Below are positions 34,633 to 42,590 of a stretch of DNA of 64,000 nt, one piece after another. Position 1 is the stretch's first letter; the number at the start of each line of letters is the position of its first letter. Origin of the DNA: Indioceanicola profundi (GTDB lineage: Bacteria > Pseudomonadota > Alphaproteobacteria > Azospirillales > Azospirillaceae). Where the stretch lies: positions 3,021,501 to 3,085,500 of the forward strand of contig NZ_CP030126.1 in NCBI RefSeq assembly GCF_003568845.1. Direction: 5' to 3'. The notes beneath the pieces are model-generated. The model was not told where the DNA came from. It searched no databases and saw only the letters and a list, made by a program, of their open reading frames with translations. A program made the translations under genes and the position numbers.

Positions 34633-34742
34633 GTGGGTGATGTCCGGTGCGGGTGGCTTCACCCTGGCCGCCTTTGGCAACGACAGGCTTGGGATGGGGG
34701 CTGGAGATGAGCCGTCCGCGGGTTTGCTCTCCACTGCGTTGC

Positions 34743-35139
34743 CCTTCGACAAGCTCAGGGCGAGGTTGGGAGAAGGCGTGAGGTGGAGCCTTCGCTTCAT
34801 CCTCTTGCACCGCCTTCACCTTTCAACTTTGCAACAGCATCTCCCTCCATCCTCGTCCTGAGTTTGTCGAAGGACAAAGGCCACACGGGCGGTGCTTGCG
34901 CCGGTCACCCTTCGACAGGCTCAGGGTGAGGAATGGAGGGGGCGGGTGGAGTGATTGCCCCGGCCATCTCCCCTCGTCCTGAGCTTGTCGAAGGACATTT
35001 TGCACCGCTCCCCGCCCCAAGCCCTCCCCAAACCCTCCCCAAACCATCCTCGTCCTGAGCCCGTCGAAGGACAACTGGCACCACCCCACCCCAAAACCTT
35101 CCCAAAGCCCCACTCCTCGTCCTGAGCTTGTCGAAGGAC
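34743..35139. repeat. Cluster of six CTCGTCCTGAGCTTGTCGAAGG-type repeats
   Basis: The 568-base gap between gdx and rsmG holds no gene. It carries copies of a 23-25 base repeat, in both orientations, at about 34743 (minus), 34851, 34908 (minus), 34972, 35048 and 35115, with variation in the middle (GAGCTTGTC, GAGTTTGTC, GAGCCCGTC, GAGCCTGTC). Spacing is irregular (about 40 to 90 bases) and the intervening DNA is low-complexity C/A-rich. Such repeats are scattered through many alphaproteobacterial genomes. Confidence 0.8.
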
Positions 35140-35200
35140 AAATCATCCCCTCACCACCCCCGCCCTTGATCCGCCTCCCGCCCCCGCGTAAAACCCCGCC

Positions 35201-35809
35201 ATGACCCCAGCCGATTTCCAATCCCTGTTCGGTGTTCCACGTGAAACACTGGATCGCCTCGCCACCTACGAGGCCCTGCTGCGGAAATGGAATCCCACCA
35301 TCAACCTGGTCTCCCGGACCACCCTGGCCGATGCCTGGGCGCGGCACTTCGCCGATTCGGCGCAGCTCTTCGCCCTGGTGCCGCCGGTCACGCACACGCT
35401 GGTCGATCTCGGCTCCGGGGCCGGATTTCCGGGGCTGGTGCTGGCGATCCTGGGCGTGCCGGAGGTGCATCTGGTCGAATCGGATCAGCGCAAGGGCGCC
35501 TTCCTGCGGGAGGTGGCGAGGGCCACCGGCGCGCCGGTAACCGTCCATACCGCCCGGATCGAGGCGGCGAAAGTGCCCTCGGCGGATGTGGTCAGCGCGC
35601 GAGCGTTGGCCGACTTGTCGGACCTGCTGCCCATGGCTGTGCGAATCCTGAAACCCGGCGGAATTTGCCTGTTTCCGAAGGGGAAAACAGCCGCCGATGA
35701 ATTGACCCGGGCGGGCGATTCCTGGACAATGAGGGTCGAGCGGTTCCCCAGTCGAACCGACCCGGCCGCGACCCTGCTCCGCCTCAGCGATATCTCCAGA
35801 AGGGACTGA
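35201..35809 (+). CDS. rsmG: 16S rRNA (guanine527-N7)-methyltransferase RsmG (GidB)
   Basis: A 202-residue SAM-dependent methyltransferase acting on G527 of 16S rRNA. The SAM-binding motif is LVDLGSGAGFPGLVLAIL at about residues 66-83, preceded by the family stretch WNPTINLVSRTTLADAWARHFADS and followed by DVVSARALADLSDLL and LKPGGICLFPKG. A parS site overlaps codons 11-16. parA starts five bases after the stop. Confidence 0.95.
   Translation: MTPADFQSLFGVPRETLDRLATYEALLRKWNPTINLVSRTTLADAWARHFADSAQLFALVPPVTHTLVDLGSGAGFPGLVLAILGVPEVHLVESDQRKGAFLREVARATGAPVTVHTARIEAAKVPSADVVSARALADLSDLLPMAVRILKPGGICLFPKGKTAADELTRAGDSWTMRVERFPSRTDPAATLLRLSDISRRD
35233..35248. promoter_or_regulatory. parS centromere site in the 5-prime part of rsmG
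   Basis: TGTTCCACGTGAAACA, identical to the site at 30718, encoding VPRET of RsmG. About 570 bases from the parA start, a classic position for parS in alphaproteobacteria. Confidence 0.88.
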
Positions 35810-35814
35810 TCCCA

Positions 35815-36633
35815 GTGCCCGACTCTACTGTTCCCGCCCCCCTGTCAAAGGCGCGCGTGATCGCGCTGGCCAACCAGAAGGGCGGCGTGGGAAAGACCAC
35901 GACCACCATCAATCTCGGCACCGCACTCGCCGCCTGCGGCAAGCGGGTGCTGATCATCGACAACGATCCCCAGGGTAACGCCTCCACCGGCCTCGGCATC
36001 TCCCACGGCCAGCGGGATGTCGGCACCTATGAGCTGCTGTTCGGCGATGCCGGGCTGGAGGAGGTGTCGATCAAGACCGATGTGCCGAACCTGGATGTGG
36101 TCACGGCCTCCGTCGACCTCTCCGGTGCCGAGGTGGAGCTGGTGGGCGTCGGCCGGCGCGAGTACCGGCTGAAGGACGCCTTCGCCCGCTCCCGCATCGC
36201 GTACGACTACATCCTGATCGACTGCCCGCCGGCACTCGGCCTGCTGACGCTGAACGCGCTGGCGGCGGCGGATGCCGTGATGGTCCCGCTCCAGTGCGAG
36301 TTCTACGCGCTGGAGGGCTTGTCGCATCTGGTCCGCACAATCGAGCGGGTGAAGCGCGCCTTCAACCCGCAGCTCGATATCGGCGGTGTCGTGCTGACCA
36401 TGTATGACCGCCGCAACAACCTCTCCGACATGGTGGCGGCGGATGTCCGCGGCTTCTTCGGGGAGAAGGTATATGAGACCATGATTCCCCGGAATGTGCG
36501 CGTCTCGGAAGCGCCCAGCCATGGGAAGCCGGTGCTGATCTATGACCACAAATCCGCCGGCGCCCAGGCCTATATCCAGTTGGCGGGCGAAGTGCTGAAG
36601 CGGGAAAAGAAACGGCAGTTGGCCTATGGATGA
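35815..36633 (+). CDS. parA: Chromosome-partitioning ATPase ParA
   Basis: A 272-residue deviant-Walker ATPase that binds DNA non-specifically and moves the ParB-parS complex to the opposite pole. The deviant Walker A ANQKGGVGKTTTT lies at residues 19-31, Walker B region DYILIDCPPALGLLT near 135, and VLTMYDRRNNLSDMV near 195. Length is that of chromosomal (Soj-type) ParA without the plasmid N-terminal HTH. GTG start at 35815; the coding region overlaps parB by eight bases. Confidence 0.97.
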   Translation: MPDSTVPAPLSKARVIALANQKGGVGKTTTTINLGTALAACGKRVLIIDNDPQGNASTGLGISHGQRDVGTYELLFGDAGLEEVSIKTDVPNLDVVTASVDLSGAEVELVGVGRREYRLKDAFARSRIAYDYILIDCPPALGLLTLNALAAADAVMVPLQCEFYALEGLSHLVRTIERVKRAFNPQLDIGGVVLTMYDRRNNLSDMVAADVRGFFGEKVYETMIPRNVRVSEAPSHGKPVLIYDHKSAGAQAYIQLAGEVLKREKKRQLAYG

Positions 36634-37513
36634 GAACAACAAGAAGCGCATGGGCCTGGGCCGTGGCTTGTCGGCCCTGTTCGGGGAAGCCAACGGGGGG
36701 GAGGAGGAGGCGCAGGTCGACCGTGTCCGCCTGAACCGCCTTGTCCCCACCGACCATATCCATCCCGGCAAATATCAGCCGCGCCGGAAGTTCAACGAGG
36801 ATGAGCTGGCTTTCCTCGTCGAATCGGTGAAGGAGCGTGGGGTTCTGCAGCCTTTGCTGGTGCGCAAGGACCCGGACTCCCCGCCCGGCACCACCTCCTA
36901 CGAGATCATCGCCGGTGAGCGGCGCTGGCGCGCGGCCCAGCTCGCGGGGCTGGCCGAGGTGCCGGTGCTGGTCCGGTCGCTGACGGACCGGGAAGCGCTG
37001 GAAATCGCGCTGATCGAGAATATCCAGCGCCAGGACCTGACCCCGCTGGAGGAGGCGGAGGGGTTCCGCCGCCTGATGGACGAGTTCCAGCACACGCAGG
37101 AGGACCTCGCCCGCTCGGTCGGCAAGAGCCGCAGCCATGTCGCCAACATGCTGCGCCTGCTCGCCCTGCCCGACCCGGTGAAGCAGATGGTGCAGGACGG
37201 TCTCCTCACCATGGGCCATGCCCGCGCTCTGCTGACCGCACCCGACCCGGTGGCGCTGGCGCAGGAGGTTGTCCGCCAAGGGCTGAACGTCCGCCAGACG
37301 GAACTGCTGGTGAAGCAGGCGGCGGAAGCCAAGCCGGATGCCAAGCCGGCGAAGGTGAAAGCGCCCGACACCGTGGCGTTGGAGAAAGAAGTCTCCACCG
37401 CCCTGGGCGTCAAGGTCACCCTGGCCTCCCGCGGGCCGAAAGGCACCCTGCAGATCCATTACAAGAGCCTGGACCAGTTGGACGGGGTGCTGAACCTCAT
37501 CCTGCGGCGGTAG
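36626..37513 (+). CDS. parB: Chromosome-partitioning protein ParB
   Basis: A 295-residue CTPase clamp that loads at parS. It opens with the ParA-activating basic segment KKRMGLGRGLSALFG (residues 5-19), then the ParB/Srx CTP-binding domain with QPLLVRKD and the ParB box GERRWRAAQLAGL, LIENIQRQDLTPLEEAEGFR, the parS-reading HTH EDLARSVGKSRSHVANMLRLLALP, and a C-terminal dimer domain. Four candidate parS sites lie within 24 kb upstream. Last gene of the rsmG-parA-parB run; repeats follow. Confidence 0.97.
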   Translation: MDENNKKRMGLGRGLSALFGEANGGEEEAQVDRVRLNRLVPTDHIHPGKYQPRRKFNEDELAFLVESVKERGVLQPLLVRKDPDSPPGTTSYEIIAGERRWRAAQLAGLAEVPVLVRSLTDREALEIALIENIQRQDLTPLEEAEGFRRLMDEFQHTQEDLARSVGKSRSHVANMLRLLALPDPVKQMVQDGLLTMGHARALLTAPDPVALAQEVVRQGLNVRQTELLVKQAAEAKPDAKPAKVKAPDTVALEKEVSTALGVKVTLASRGPKGTLQIHYKSLDQLDGVLNLILRR

Positions 37514-37522
37514 GCGGCCCCG

Positions 37523-37731
37523 TAGGTCGGTCACGCGCAGCGTGGCCGACGCTGTTCGAACACCACCCCGCCTTGACCTCGCCCTAGCCGCCTTCGGCGT
37601 CTGCCTTCGGCAACGACAAGCTCAGGGTGAGGTCAAGACCGTCTGCTCCTTGCAGGTGGTCGTCGCAATCGGCATGCTTGCCGAACAACTCCCCCGGCCC
37701 TCTCCCTCCTCACCCTGAGCCTGTCGAGGGG
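37523..37731. repeat. Mixed repeats downstream of parB
   Basis: A half copy of the GTAGGTCGG family, GTAGGTCGGTCACGCGCAGC then GTGGCCGACG (37523-37552), which alone forms a small hairpin, is followed by two copies of the CTCAGG-type repeat at about 37614-37632 (CGACAAGCTCAGGGTGAGG) and 37708-37731 (CCTCACCCTGAGCCTGTCGA). No gene is seen between parB and 37762. Confidence 0.7.
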
Positions 37732-37761
37732 TGGAAGGCCGCCCCCACCAGGACCCGCCCC

Positions 37762-38223
37762 ATGCCGCACACCACGCCGTCCCCCTTCCCCTGGCCGCAG
37801 GACAATACGGGGGCCGAGGCGGCGGCGTTCTTCAACGCCTATTCGGCAGCCTTCGCGGCCTATGACGCGGCGCGCGTGGCGGAGCTGTTCGATCTGCCGT
37901 TGACGGTGCTCACGGCGGAGCGGCCGGTCGCCTATGGCAGCCGGGAGCAGGTGGCCCCTTATGTGCAGGGTCTGCTGGACACCTATCGCGGGATCGGTCT
38001 CGCCTGGCCGGTGCCGGCGGCCGTGTGGGCCTGGCCCTGCGGCGGCGATCTCGCGCGGGTGGAGGTGCTCTGGCTGCTGCGCAATGCGGAGCAGGCAGAG
38101 ATCATGCGGTTCTCCACCAGCTATCTCCTCCGCCGGGCCGCACCGGGGCCGGATGGCTGGAAGCTCTCCGTCGTCGTCTCCTATGAGGAACCGGTGAAGC
38201 TTCCGGCCGCCAAGCCGGCCTGA
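37762..38223 (+). CDS. Hypothetical protein, NTF2-like fold suspected
   Basis: A 153-residue cytoplasmic protein. FFNAYSAAFAAYDAARVAELFDLPLTVLTA resembles the first helices of SnoaL/NTF2-like proteins, and the later strands (RVEVLWLLRNAEQAEIMRFSTSYLLRR, DGWKLSVVVSYEEPV) fit the curved sheet of that fold. No catalytic residues can be named. Start at 37762 (MPHTTPSPFPWPQD) rather than further upstream, because the upstream extension runs through a repeat. The ACT gene follows after seven bases. Confidence 0.6.
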   Translation: MPHTTPSPFPWPQDNTGAEAAAFFNAYSAAFAAYDAARVAELFDLPLTVLTAERPVAYGSREQVAPYVQGLLDTYRGIGLAWPVPAAVWAWPCGGDLARVEVLWLLRNAEQAEIMRFSTSYLLRRAAPGPDGWKLSVVVSYEEPVKLPAAKPA

Positions 38224-38230
38224 TCCCGGC

Positions 38231-38625
38231 ATGTCCGCGCTCCACAGGCTCGAAGTCCTGCCCGGCGATCTCGCCGTCTGCCGGCTTCCCGCGGACGCCC
38301 CGCTGCCCGCCTGGGGGACGGTCCCGGCTTCGTCTCGATCACCCGCACGGCCGATGAGCTGTCCGTGATCTGCGCCGCGGCGCGTGTGCCCGCCGGGGTG
38401 CGGCAGGACGGGCCGTGGCGGGCGCTGAAGGTGGCGGGGCCGTTCGATTTCGGCACCACCGGCGTGATCGCCGCCCTCGCAAGGCCCCTGGCGGAGGCCG
38501 GGATCAGCCTGCTTCCCGTCGCTACCTTCGATACCGACTATCTGCTGGTGAAGGCGGGCGCGCTGGACGATAGCCTGATCGCTCTTCAGAGCTATGGGCA
38601 CAGTGTACAACTCCCGGCAGGCTAA
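38231..38625 (+). pseudogene. ACT-domain protein with one frameshift
   Basis: From the ATG at 38231 the frame reads SALHRLEVLPGDLAVCRLP and ADAPLPAWG, then goes out of register in a run of five G near 38314. One added G restores GPGFVSITRTADELSVICAA, then GPFDFGTTGVIAALARPLAE and TFDTDYLLVKAG, a product of about 131 residues matching the small ACT-domain (CASTOR/ACT_7-like) proteins that bind amino acids. Like the ferredoxin gene and the sulfatase gene, the break is a single lost G in a G-run, so a sequencing error is plausible. Confidence 0.7.
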
Positions 38626-38706
38626 GCTATCGTACATCTCGTCTATACATTTCATCTCGCCTGCGGCAGGATTCTCTCTTGAAGGTATTCAGGTGGGGAA
38701 CAGGAA

Positions 38707-40605
38707 ATGTCGATTTTCAAACCGCCGACGGAAGATGACATAAAGTCGATCATTGCAGCCTATGAGGAGGAGCCGAAGGACCCGCCGCCACACACTTATG
38801 AACTGGCTTTGGTGCTGGGCGGGACGGTGTCCGCCGGGTGCTATACCGCTGGCGTGCTGGATTTCCTTCTGGAAGCCTTGGACGAATGGACGATCCGCCG
38901 CCAGGAGCAGGAGAGGGCTGGGGGACCGCCGACGGTTCCGACCCATGACCTGAAGATCAAGGTTGTGGCAGGTACGTCGGGCGGAGGCGTATGCGGGACC
39001 ATTTTCGCCCGCTGCCTGCCTTTCCAGTTCCCGCATGTCGCAAAGAGCACTTCCCAGGACGATTGCAGGAAAAATCCATTCTATGCGACCTGGGTGGAAA
39101 GCCTCGACATTATCGGGCTGACCGGAACAGAGGACATCAAGAAGAGCAAGGGGCTGCGAAGTGTTCTGGACCCCACCCCATTGGAAAATGCTGCCGATGC
39201 GCTGCTGAATCTCACGCTGGATCGCCTCGACCCTTCCACGCTGGACCGTAGCAATTTTGTGCAGGACCCGCTGGAATTGATCATGACCTTGGCCAATCTC
39301 CGCGGCATGGCCTACCGGCTGGGCTTTACGGAGAGTGGGACAACGGTTCAGACAGTCGACCAGTATGCGACGGCCCACGGGGATTTTGTCCGCTTTTCCA
39401 TCCCTGTGACCGACCCCGCATCACAGCCGGGCCGCCCACGGAAGACGGCATTCGACGCGTTTTCGATCAGCAGCAATGAGGAGGTCCCCGACACCGGGCC
39501 CGATGGCCTGGTCGCCAAGAATTGGAGTTGCGTCAGGGCTTTCGCCCTTGGCACCAGCGCCTTCCCGCTCGGCTTTCCTGCCCGTGAACTGGAACGGCCG
39601 CTGATCCACTACATCTACCGCCCGGATGTAGTTCCCGGGGACGATGGCAAGCTGCAGGTGAGGCTGAATCTTCCGGTTTGGGAGATGTTGAAGCCTTCCG
39701 AGGATGGAGAAATCCCTGCAGATTACAAATTCATCGTGGTCGATGGCGGTACGCTGAATGTCAAACCGGTCGAGCTGGCGAGGACGGCGCTTGCCGGCCT
39801 TACTGGCCGCAATCCCCGTGATGCGAAAGCAGCGAACCGGGGCGTCATGCTGATCGACCCATTCTCCGATGCCCCGGATCTTCGCACCACGCCCGACGAC
39901 GCCGATACGGCCCTGCTGAATATTCTGGGGCGACTGCCTACGGCTTTCATCGACCAGTCCCGCTATGCCACCTCCGACCTGATGTTGGCCTTGGACGACG
40001 ATGTCTACAGCCGCTTCATCATCACGCCGCAACGTGACGGGCTGGCGGGACACAAGGCAATCGCGAGTGCTGGCCTGTCGGCATTCTGCGGTTTCCTGTC
40101 CAAGGACTATCGCCGGCACGATTATCTTCTAGGTCGGAAGAACTGCCAGGAATATCTGAAGACGCACTTTGTTCTTGATCGTGAGAACGGAGTCTTCAAG
40201 GAGCAGGAAGTCTCCGCTCTCGCTGGCGAAGATGCAGCCTGGAAGATGCATCCTGATGGAAAGCTTCCCATCATCCCCCTCTACGGCCGTGCGACCGAGG
40301 TCCAGGAAACCGAAGACTGGCCTTTCCGCAAGGTCAATCTGGTGGATGTGCGCGAGCGCCTGTCAGCCCGGCTGAAGAAGGTAACGGACGCCCAGACCGA
40401 TGAGTTGGACCTGGGCTTCTTCTTGAACCTGATCGTCGACATTGTCGGCGAGCAGCTGGTTGCCGATAAACTCACCGATAGCATCATGGAAGCTGCGGTC
40501 AAAAATCTGGTGGAGTGGCGCCTGATCGCAGAAGGGGATTATAAGCTGCCAACCTTCCAGCGCAGACGTAGAGGCAGAAAGCCCGGGGATCGGGCCGGGG
40601 TCTGA
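38707..40605 (+). CDS. Patatin-like phospholipase family protein
   Basis: A 632-residue protein with the Ser-Asp catalytic dyad of patatins: oxyanion strand LALVLGGTVSAGCYTAGVLDF (split here: glycines at about residues 38-39), nucleophile elbow VAGTSGGGVCG near residue 87, and the Asp in VVDGGTLNVKP near 345. It is much longer than minimal patatins; the C-terminal 250 residues are of unknown fold and end in a basic tail (RRRRGRKPGDR). No membrane segment or signal is evident. GC is visibly lower (55-58 percent in lines I counted) than in flanking genes, and it sits between parB and holA, which are near neighbours in relatives, so it is likely acquired. Confidence 0.83.
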   Translation: MSIFKPPTEDDIKSIIAAYEEEPKDPPPHTYELALVLGGTVSAGCYTAGVLDFLLEALDEWTIRRQEQERAGGPPTVPTHDLKIKVVAGTSGGGVCGTIFARCLPFQFPHVAKSTSQDDCRKNPFYATWVESLDIIGLTGTEDIKKSKGLRSVLDPTPLENAADALLNLTLDRLDPSTLDRSNFVQDPLELIMTLANLRGMAYRLGFTESGTTVQTVDQYATAHGDFVRFSIPVTDPASQPGRPRKTAFDAFSISSNEEVPDTGPDGLVAKNWSCVRAFALGTSAFPLGFPARELERPLIHYIYRPDVVPGDDGKLQVRLNLPVWEMLKPSEDGEIPADYKFIVVDGGTLNVKPVELARTALAGLTGRNPRDAKAANRGVMLIDPFSDAPDLRTTPDDADTALLNILGRLPTAFIDQSRYATSDLMLALDDDVYSRFIITPQRDGLAGHKAIASAGLSAFCGFLSKDYRRHDYLLGRKNCQEYLKTHFVLDRENGVFKEQEVSALAGEDAAWKMHPDGKLPIIPLYGRATEVQETEDWPFRKVNLVDVRERLSARLKKVTDAQTDELDLGFFLNLIVDIVGEQLVADKLTDSIMEAAVKNLVEWRLIAEGDYKLPTFQRRRRGRKPGDRAGV

Positions 40606-40694
40606 CCAGCTGGCCGGGCGTTACCGGCCAGACACCAGCGCCGGCCCCGATGGCCGCGCGGCGTGGCCGGCACCGCGCAGCAGGTCGTGCTTGA

Positions 40695-42461
40695 TCACCG
40701 CCACCTCCTCCACCCAGCCGGCCGCGGCGGCGCAGGCCGGCGCTTCGTCTCCGCCATGGCAGACCGCGGGCTCCTCCCCTCCGCCAGGATCAACTGGTGG
40801 CCGGGAAAGGGGCGGATGGTCAGGCCGGGCGGGGTGGCCGTGTAATCCATGATGCTGGGCGTCTCCAGCCCCAGCAGCTCCAGGATCAGGCCGGGGATGC
40901 GGTAGATCGGAAGATCGCCCACCGGCACGGCCCCGTTCTGGCCGTCGATGATGATCAGCGGCGTGGCGCTGACCGTCCGCACCATCTCCGGCGTGAAGCT
41001 GCCGCGATCCTCGTGCAGCAGCCCGGCCTGCGTGTATCCGTCGAAATTGAAGCCCAGGAAGGGCAGATGGTCGCCGAAGATGACGATCAGCCCGTCCGGA
41101 TCGCGGGCGCGCAGCCGCGCCAGCATCTCCATCAGCTCCGCCGCCTTATAATGGGCCGTGTCGGCGTAGGGCTGGACCAGCCAGACCTGGCCGTCGCTGC
41201 CGATCACCGGCGGCCGGGCGGCGTTCAGCGGATATCCCAGATGGCCGAAGAAGGTCAGGATGTAGTTGAAGGTGGGCGTGCCGGTCTCCATCAGCGGCTC
41301 CAGCTTGTCCAGGACCTGCGTGTACAGGCTGGCATCCGACAGGAAGCCGTCATTCATGTCGTCCAGAACGAAGTCCCGGTCGGACCAGTAGGTGCCGAAG
41401 CCGACCCGGCGATAGGCGTTGATGCGGTTCCAGAAGGCCGCCGTGTTGGGGTGGCTGGCCACCGTCTCATAGCCGGCATCGGCCAGCAGCCGGGGCAGGC
41501 AGGGCACGTCGCGGCGCAGCCGCGTTTCGAACACCACGCCCTCGTTCATCACCGGCAGCCCGCAGAGCGCCTCGAACTCGGCATTGGCGGTATGGCCGCC
41601 GAAGACGGGCGACAAGGCGCGGGAGTTCCCCGCCGCGTCCCACAGCGCCCGGAACTCCGGCGGGAAGGGATCGGCGGTCAGCCCATGGCCGGGGGTCAGC
41701 AGCCCGGCGTCCCAGAAACTCTCCATCACGATCATGTGGACATTGCGCCGCGACACGCGCTGCACATCCACGGCCTGGATCACCCCGGCCGGGGCCTCGC
41801 GGGACGGCCGCCGGGCCAGCAGCGCCTCCGCCGCCCGGGCCACCTCCGCCGGGCCGGGCGGGGGGCCCGATGCGGCGAACCGGCGGGCGGTTTCCTGCAC
41901 CAGATGGATGGCCGGCCCGCGGCGCTCCAGGTTCCCGCGCGGGTTCCAGTCCACATGGCCGTACAGCCCGTCAAGGGCCGCCGTGACCGGTCCGGGGGTC
42001 AGTGTGACCAGCCCGGCGATGCCGGCCAGCCCTGCGATGGCGGCCCGGCTGCGCTTGCGGCTCGGATCGATATTGCCGACCGTCAGCAGCGCCAGCAGTC
42101 CCAGCAGCGCAACCAGCCCCAGGAAGGCCGGCCCCTCCGCGATGCGCAGCAGCGCCGGAAGGCTGGCCAGATCGTCGGGCATCAGCGGCCCGCCATAGAA
42201 GGCGGTCTTCACCGCATGGCCCAGATGCAGCGTACCCACGAGCAGGAGCTGAAGCACCAGATTCGCCCACAGCCGGCGTGAGGCCGTGTAGATCAGGGCG
42301 GAAACGCCGAGGTGGAAACCCAGGTCCAGGGGCACGGCGGCGGGATCGATATGCAGCCCGAAGACCCGCCCGGCAACGAGCTGGCAGCCGCCATACAGCA
42401 TCGCCGTCGCAGCCAGGGCGATGCCCAGCCCACAGGCCCAATTGCCCCTGTATGTCCGCAT
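40695..42461 (-). CDS. LTA-synthase-like membrane sulfatase/phosphatase, C-terminus frameshifted
   Basis: About 588 residues as read. Around five N-terminal membrane segments (to about residue 160) are followed by a periplasmic alkaline-phosphatase-superfamily domain: VHMIVMESFWDAGLL, nucleophile Thr in VFGGHTANAEFEALCG, FNYILTFFGHLGYP and VIFGDHLPFLG. Such enzymes move phosphoglycerol or phosphoethanolamine onto envelope glycans. The end reads AEGRSPRSAMAETKRR, but one extra G in the run at about 40776-40779 gives EEPAVCHGGDEAPACAAAAG and then WVEEVAVIKHDLLRG, the kind of tail seen in this family, with a stop at 40621. The coding region therefore probably extends to 40621. ATG at 42461 is preferred to a TTG at 42488. 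Confidence 0.82.
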   Translation of the reverse strand: MRTYRGNWACGLGIALAATAMLYGGCQLVAGRVFGLHIDPAAVPLDLGFHLGVSALIYTASRRLWANLVLQLLLVGTLHLGHAVKTAFYGGPLMPDDLASLPALLRIAEGPAFLGLVALLGLLALLTVGNIDPSRKRSRAAIAGLAGIAGLVTLTPGPVTAALDGLYGHVDWNPRGNLERRGPAIHLVQETARRFAASGPPPGPAEVARAAEALLARRPSREAPAGVIQAVDVQRVSRRNVHMIVMESFWDAGLLTPGHGLTADPFPPEFRALWDAAGNSRALSPVFGGHTANAEFEALCGLPVMNEGVVFETRLRRDVPCLPRLLADAGYETVASHPNTAAFWNRINAYRRVGFGTYWSDRDFVLDDMNDGFLSDASLYTQVLDKLEPLMETGTPTFNYILTFFGHLGYPLNAARPPVIGSDGQVWLVQPYADTAHYKAAELMEMLARLRARDPDGLIVIFGDHLPFLGFNFDGYTQAGLLHEDRGSFTPEMVRTVSATPLIIIDGQNGAVPVGDLPIYRIPGLILELLGLETPSIMDYTATPPGLTIRPFPGHQLILAEGRSPRSAMAETKRRPAPPRPAGWRRWR

Positions 42462-42590
42462 CGACCGGAATCCCACCCGCAGGCCCAATTCCGGCGGGTC
42501 TGCCGGCAGGCGTCAGTACTAACGCCCCAGTTCATAAATCCATCACCGAAATGTCATCAAGCGGCATCGGCGCCTGATCCGGCCCGCGGC

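Noticed and set aside
34743-35139. CRISPR array upstream of rsmG
   Set aside because: The repeats are degenerate, in both orientations, with irregular spacing, and no cas genes are present.
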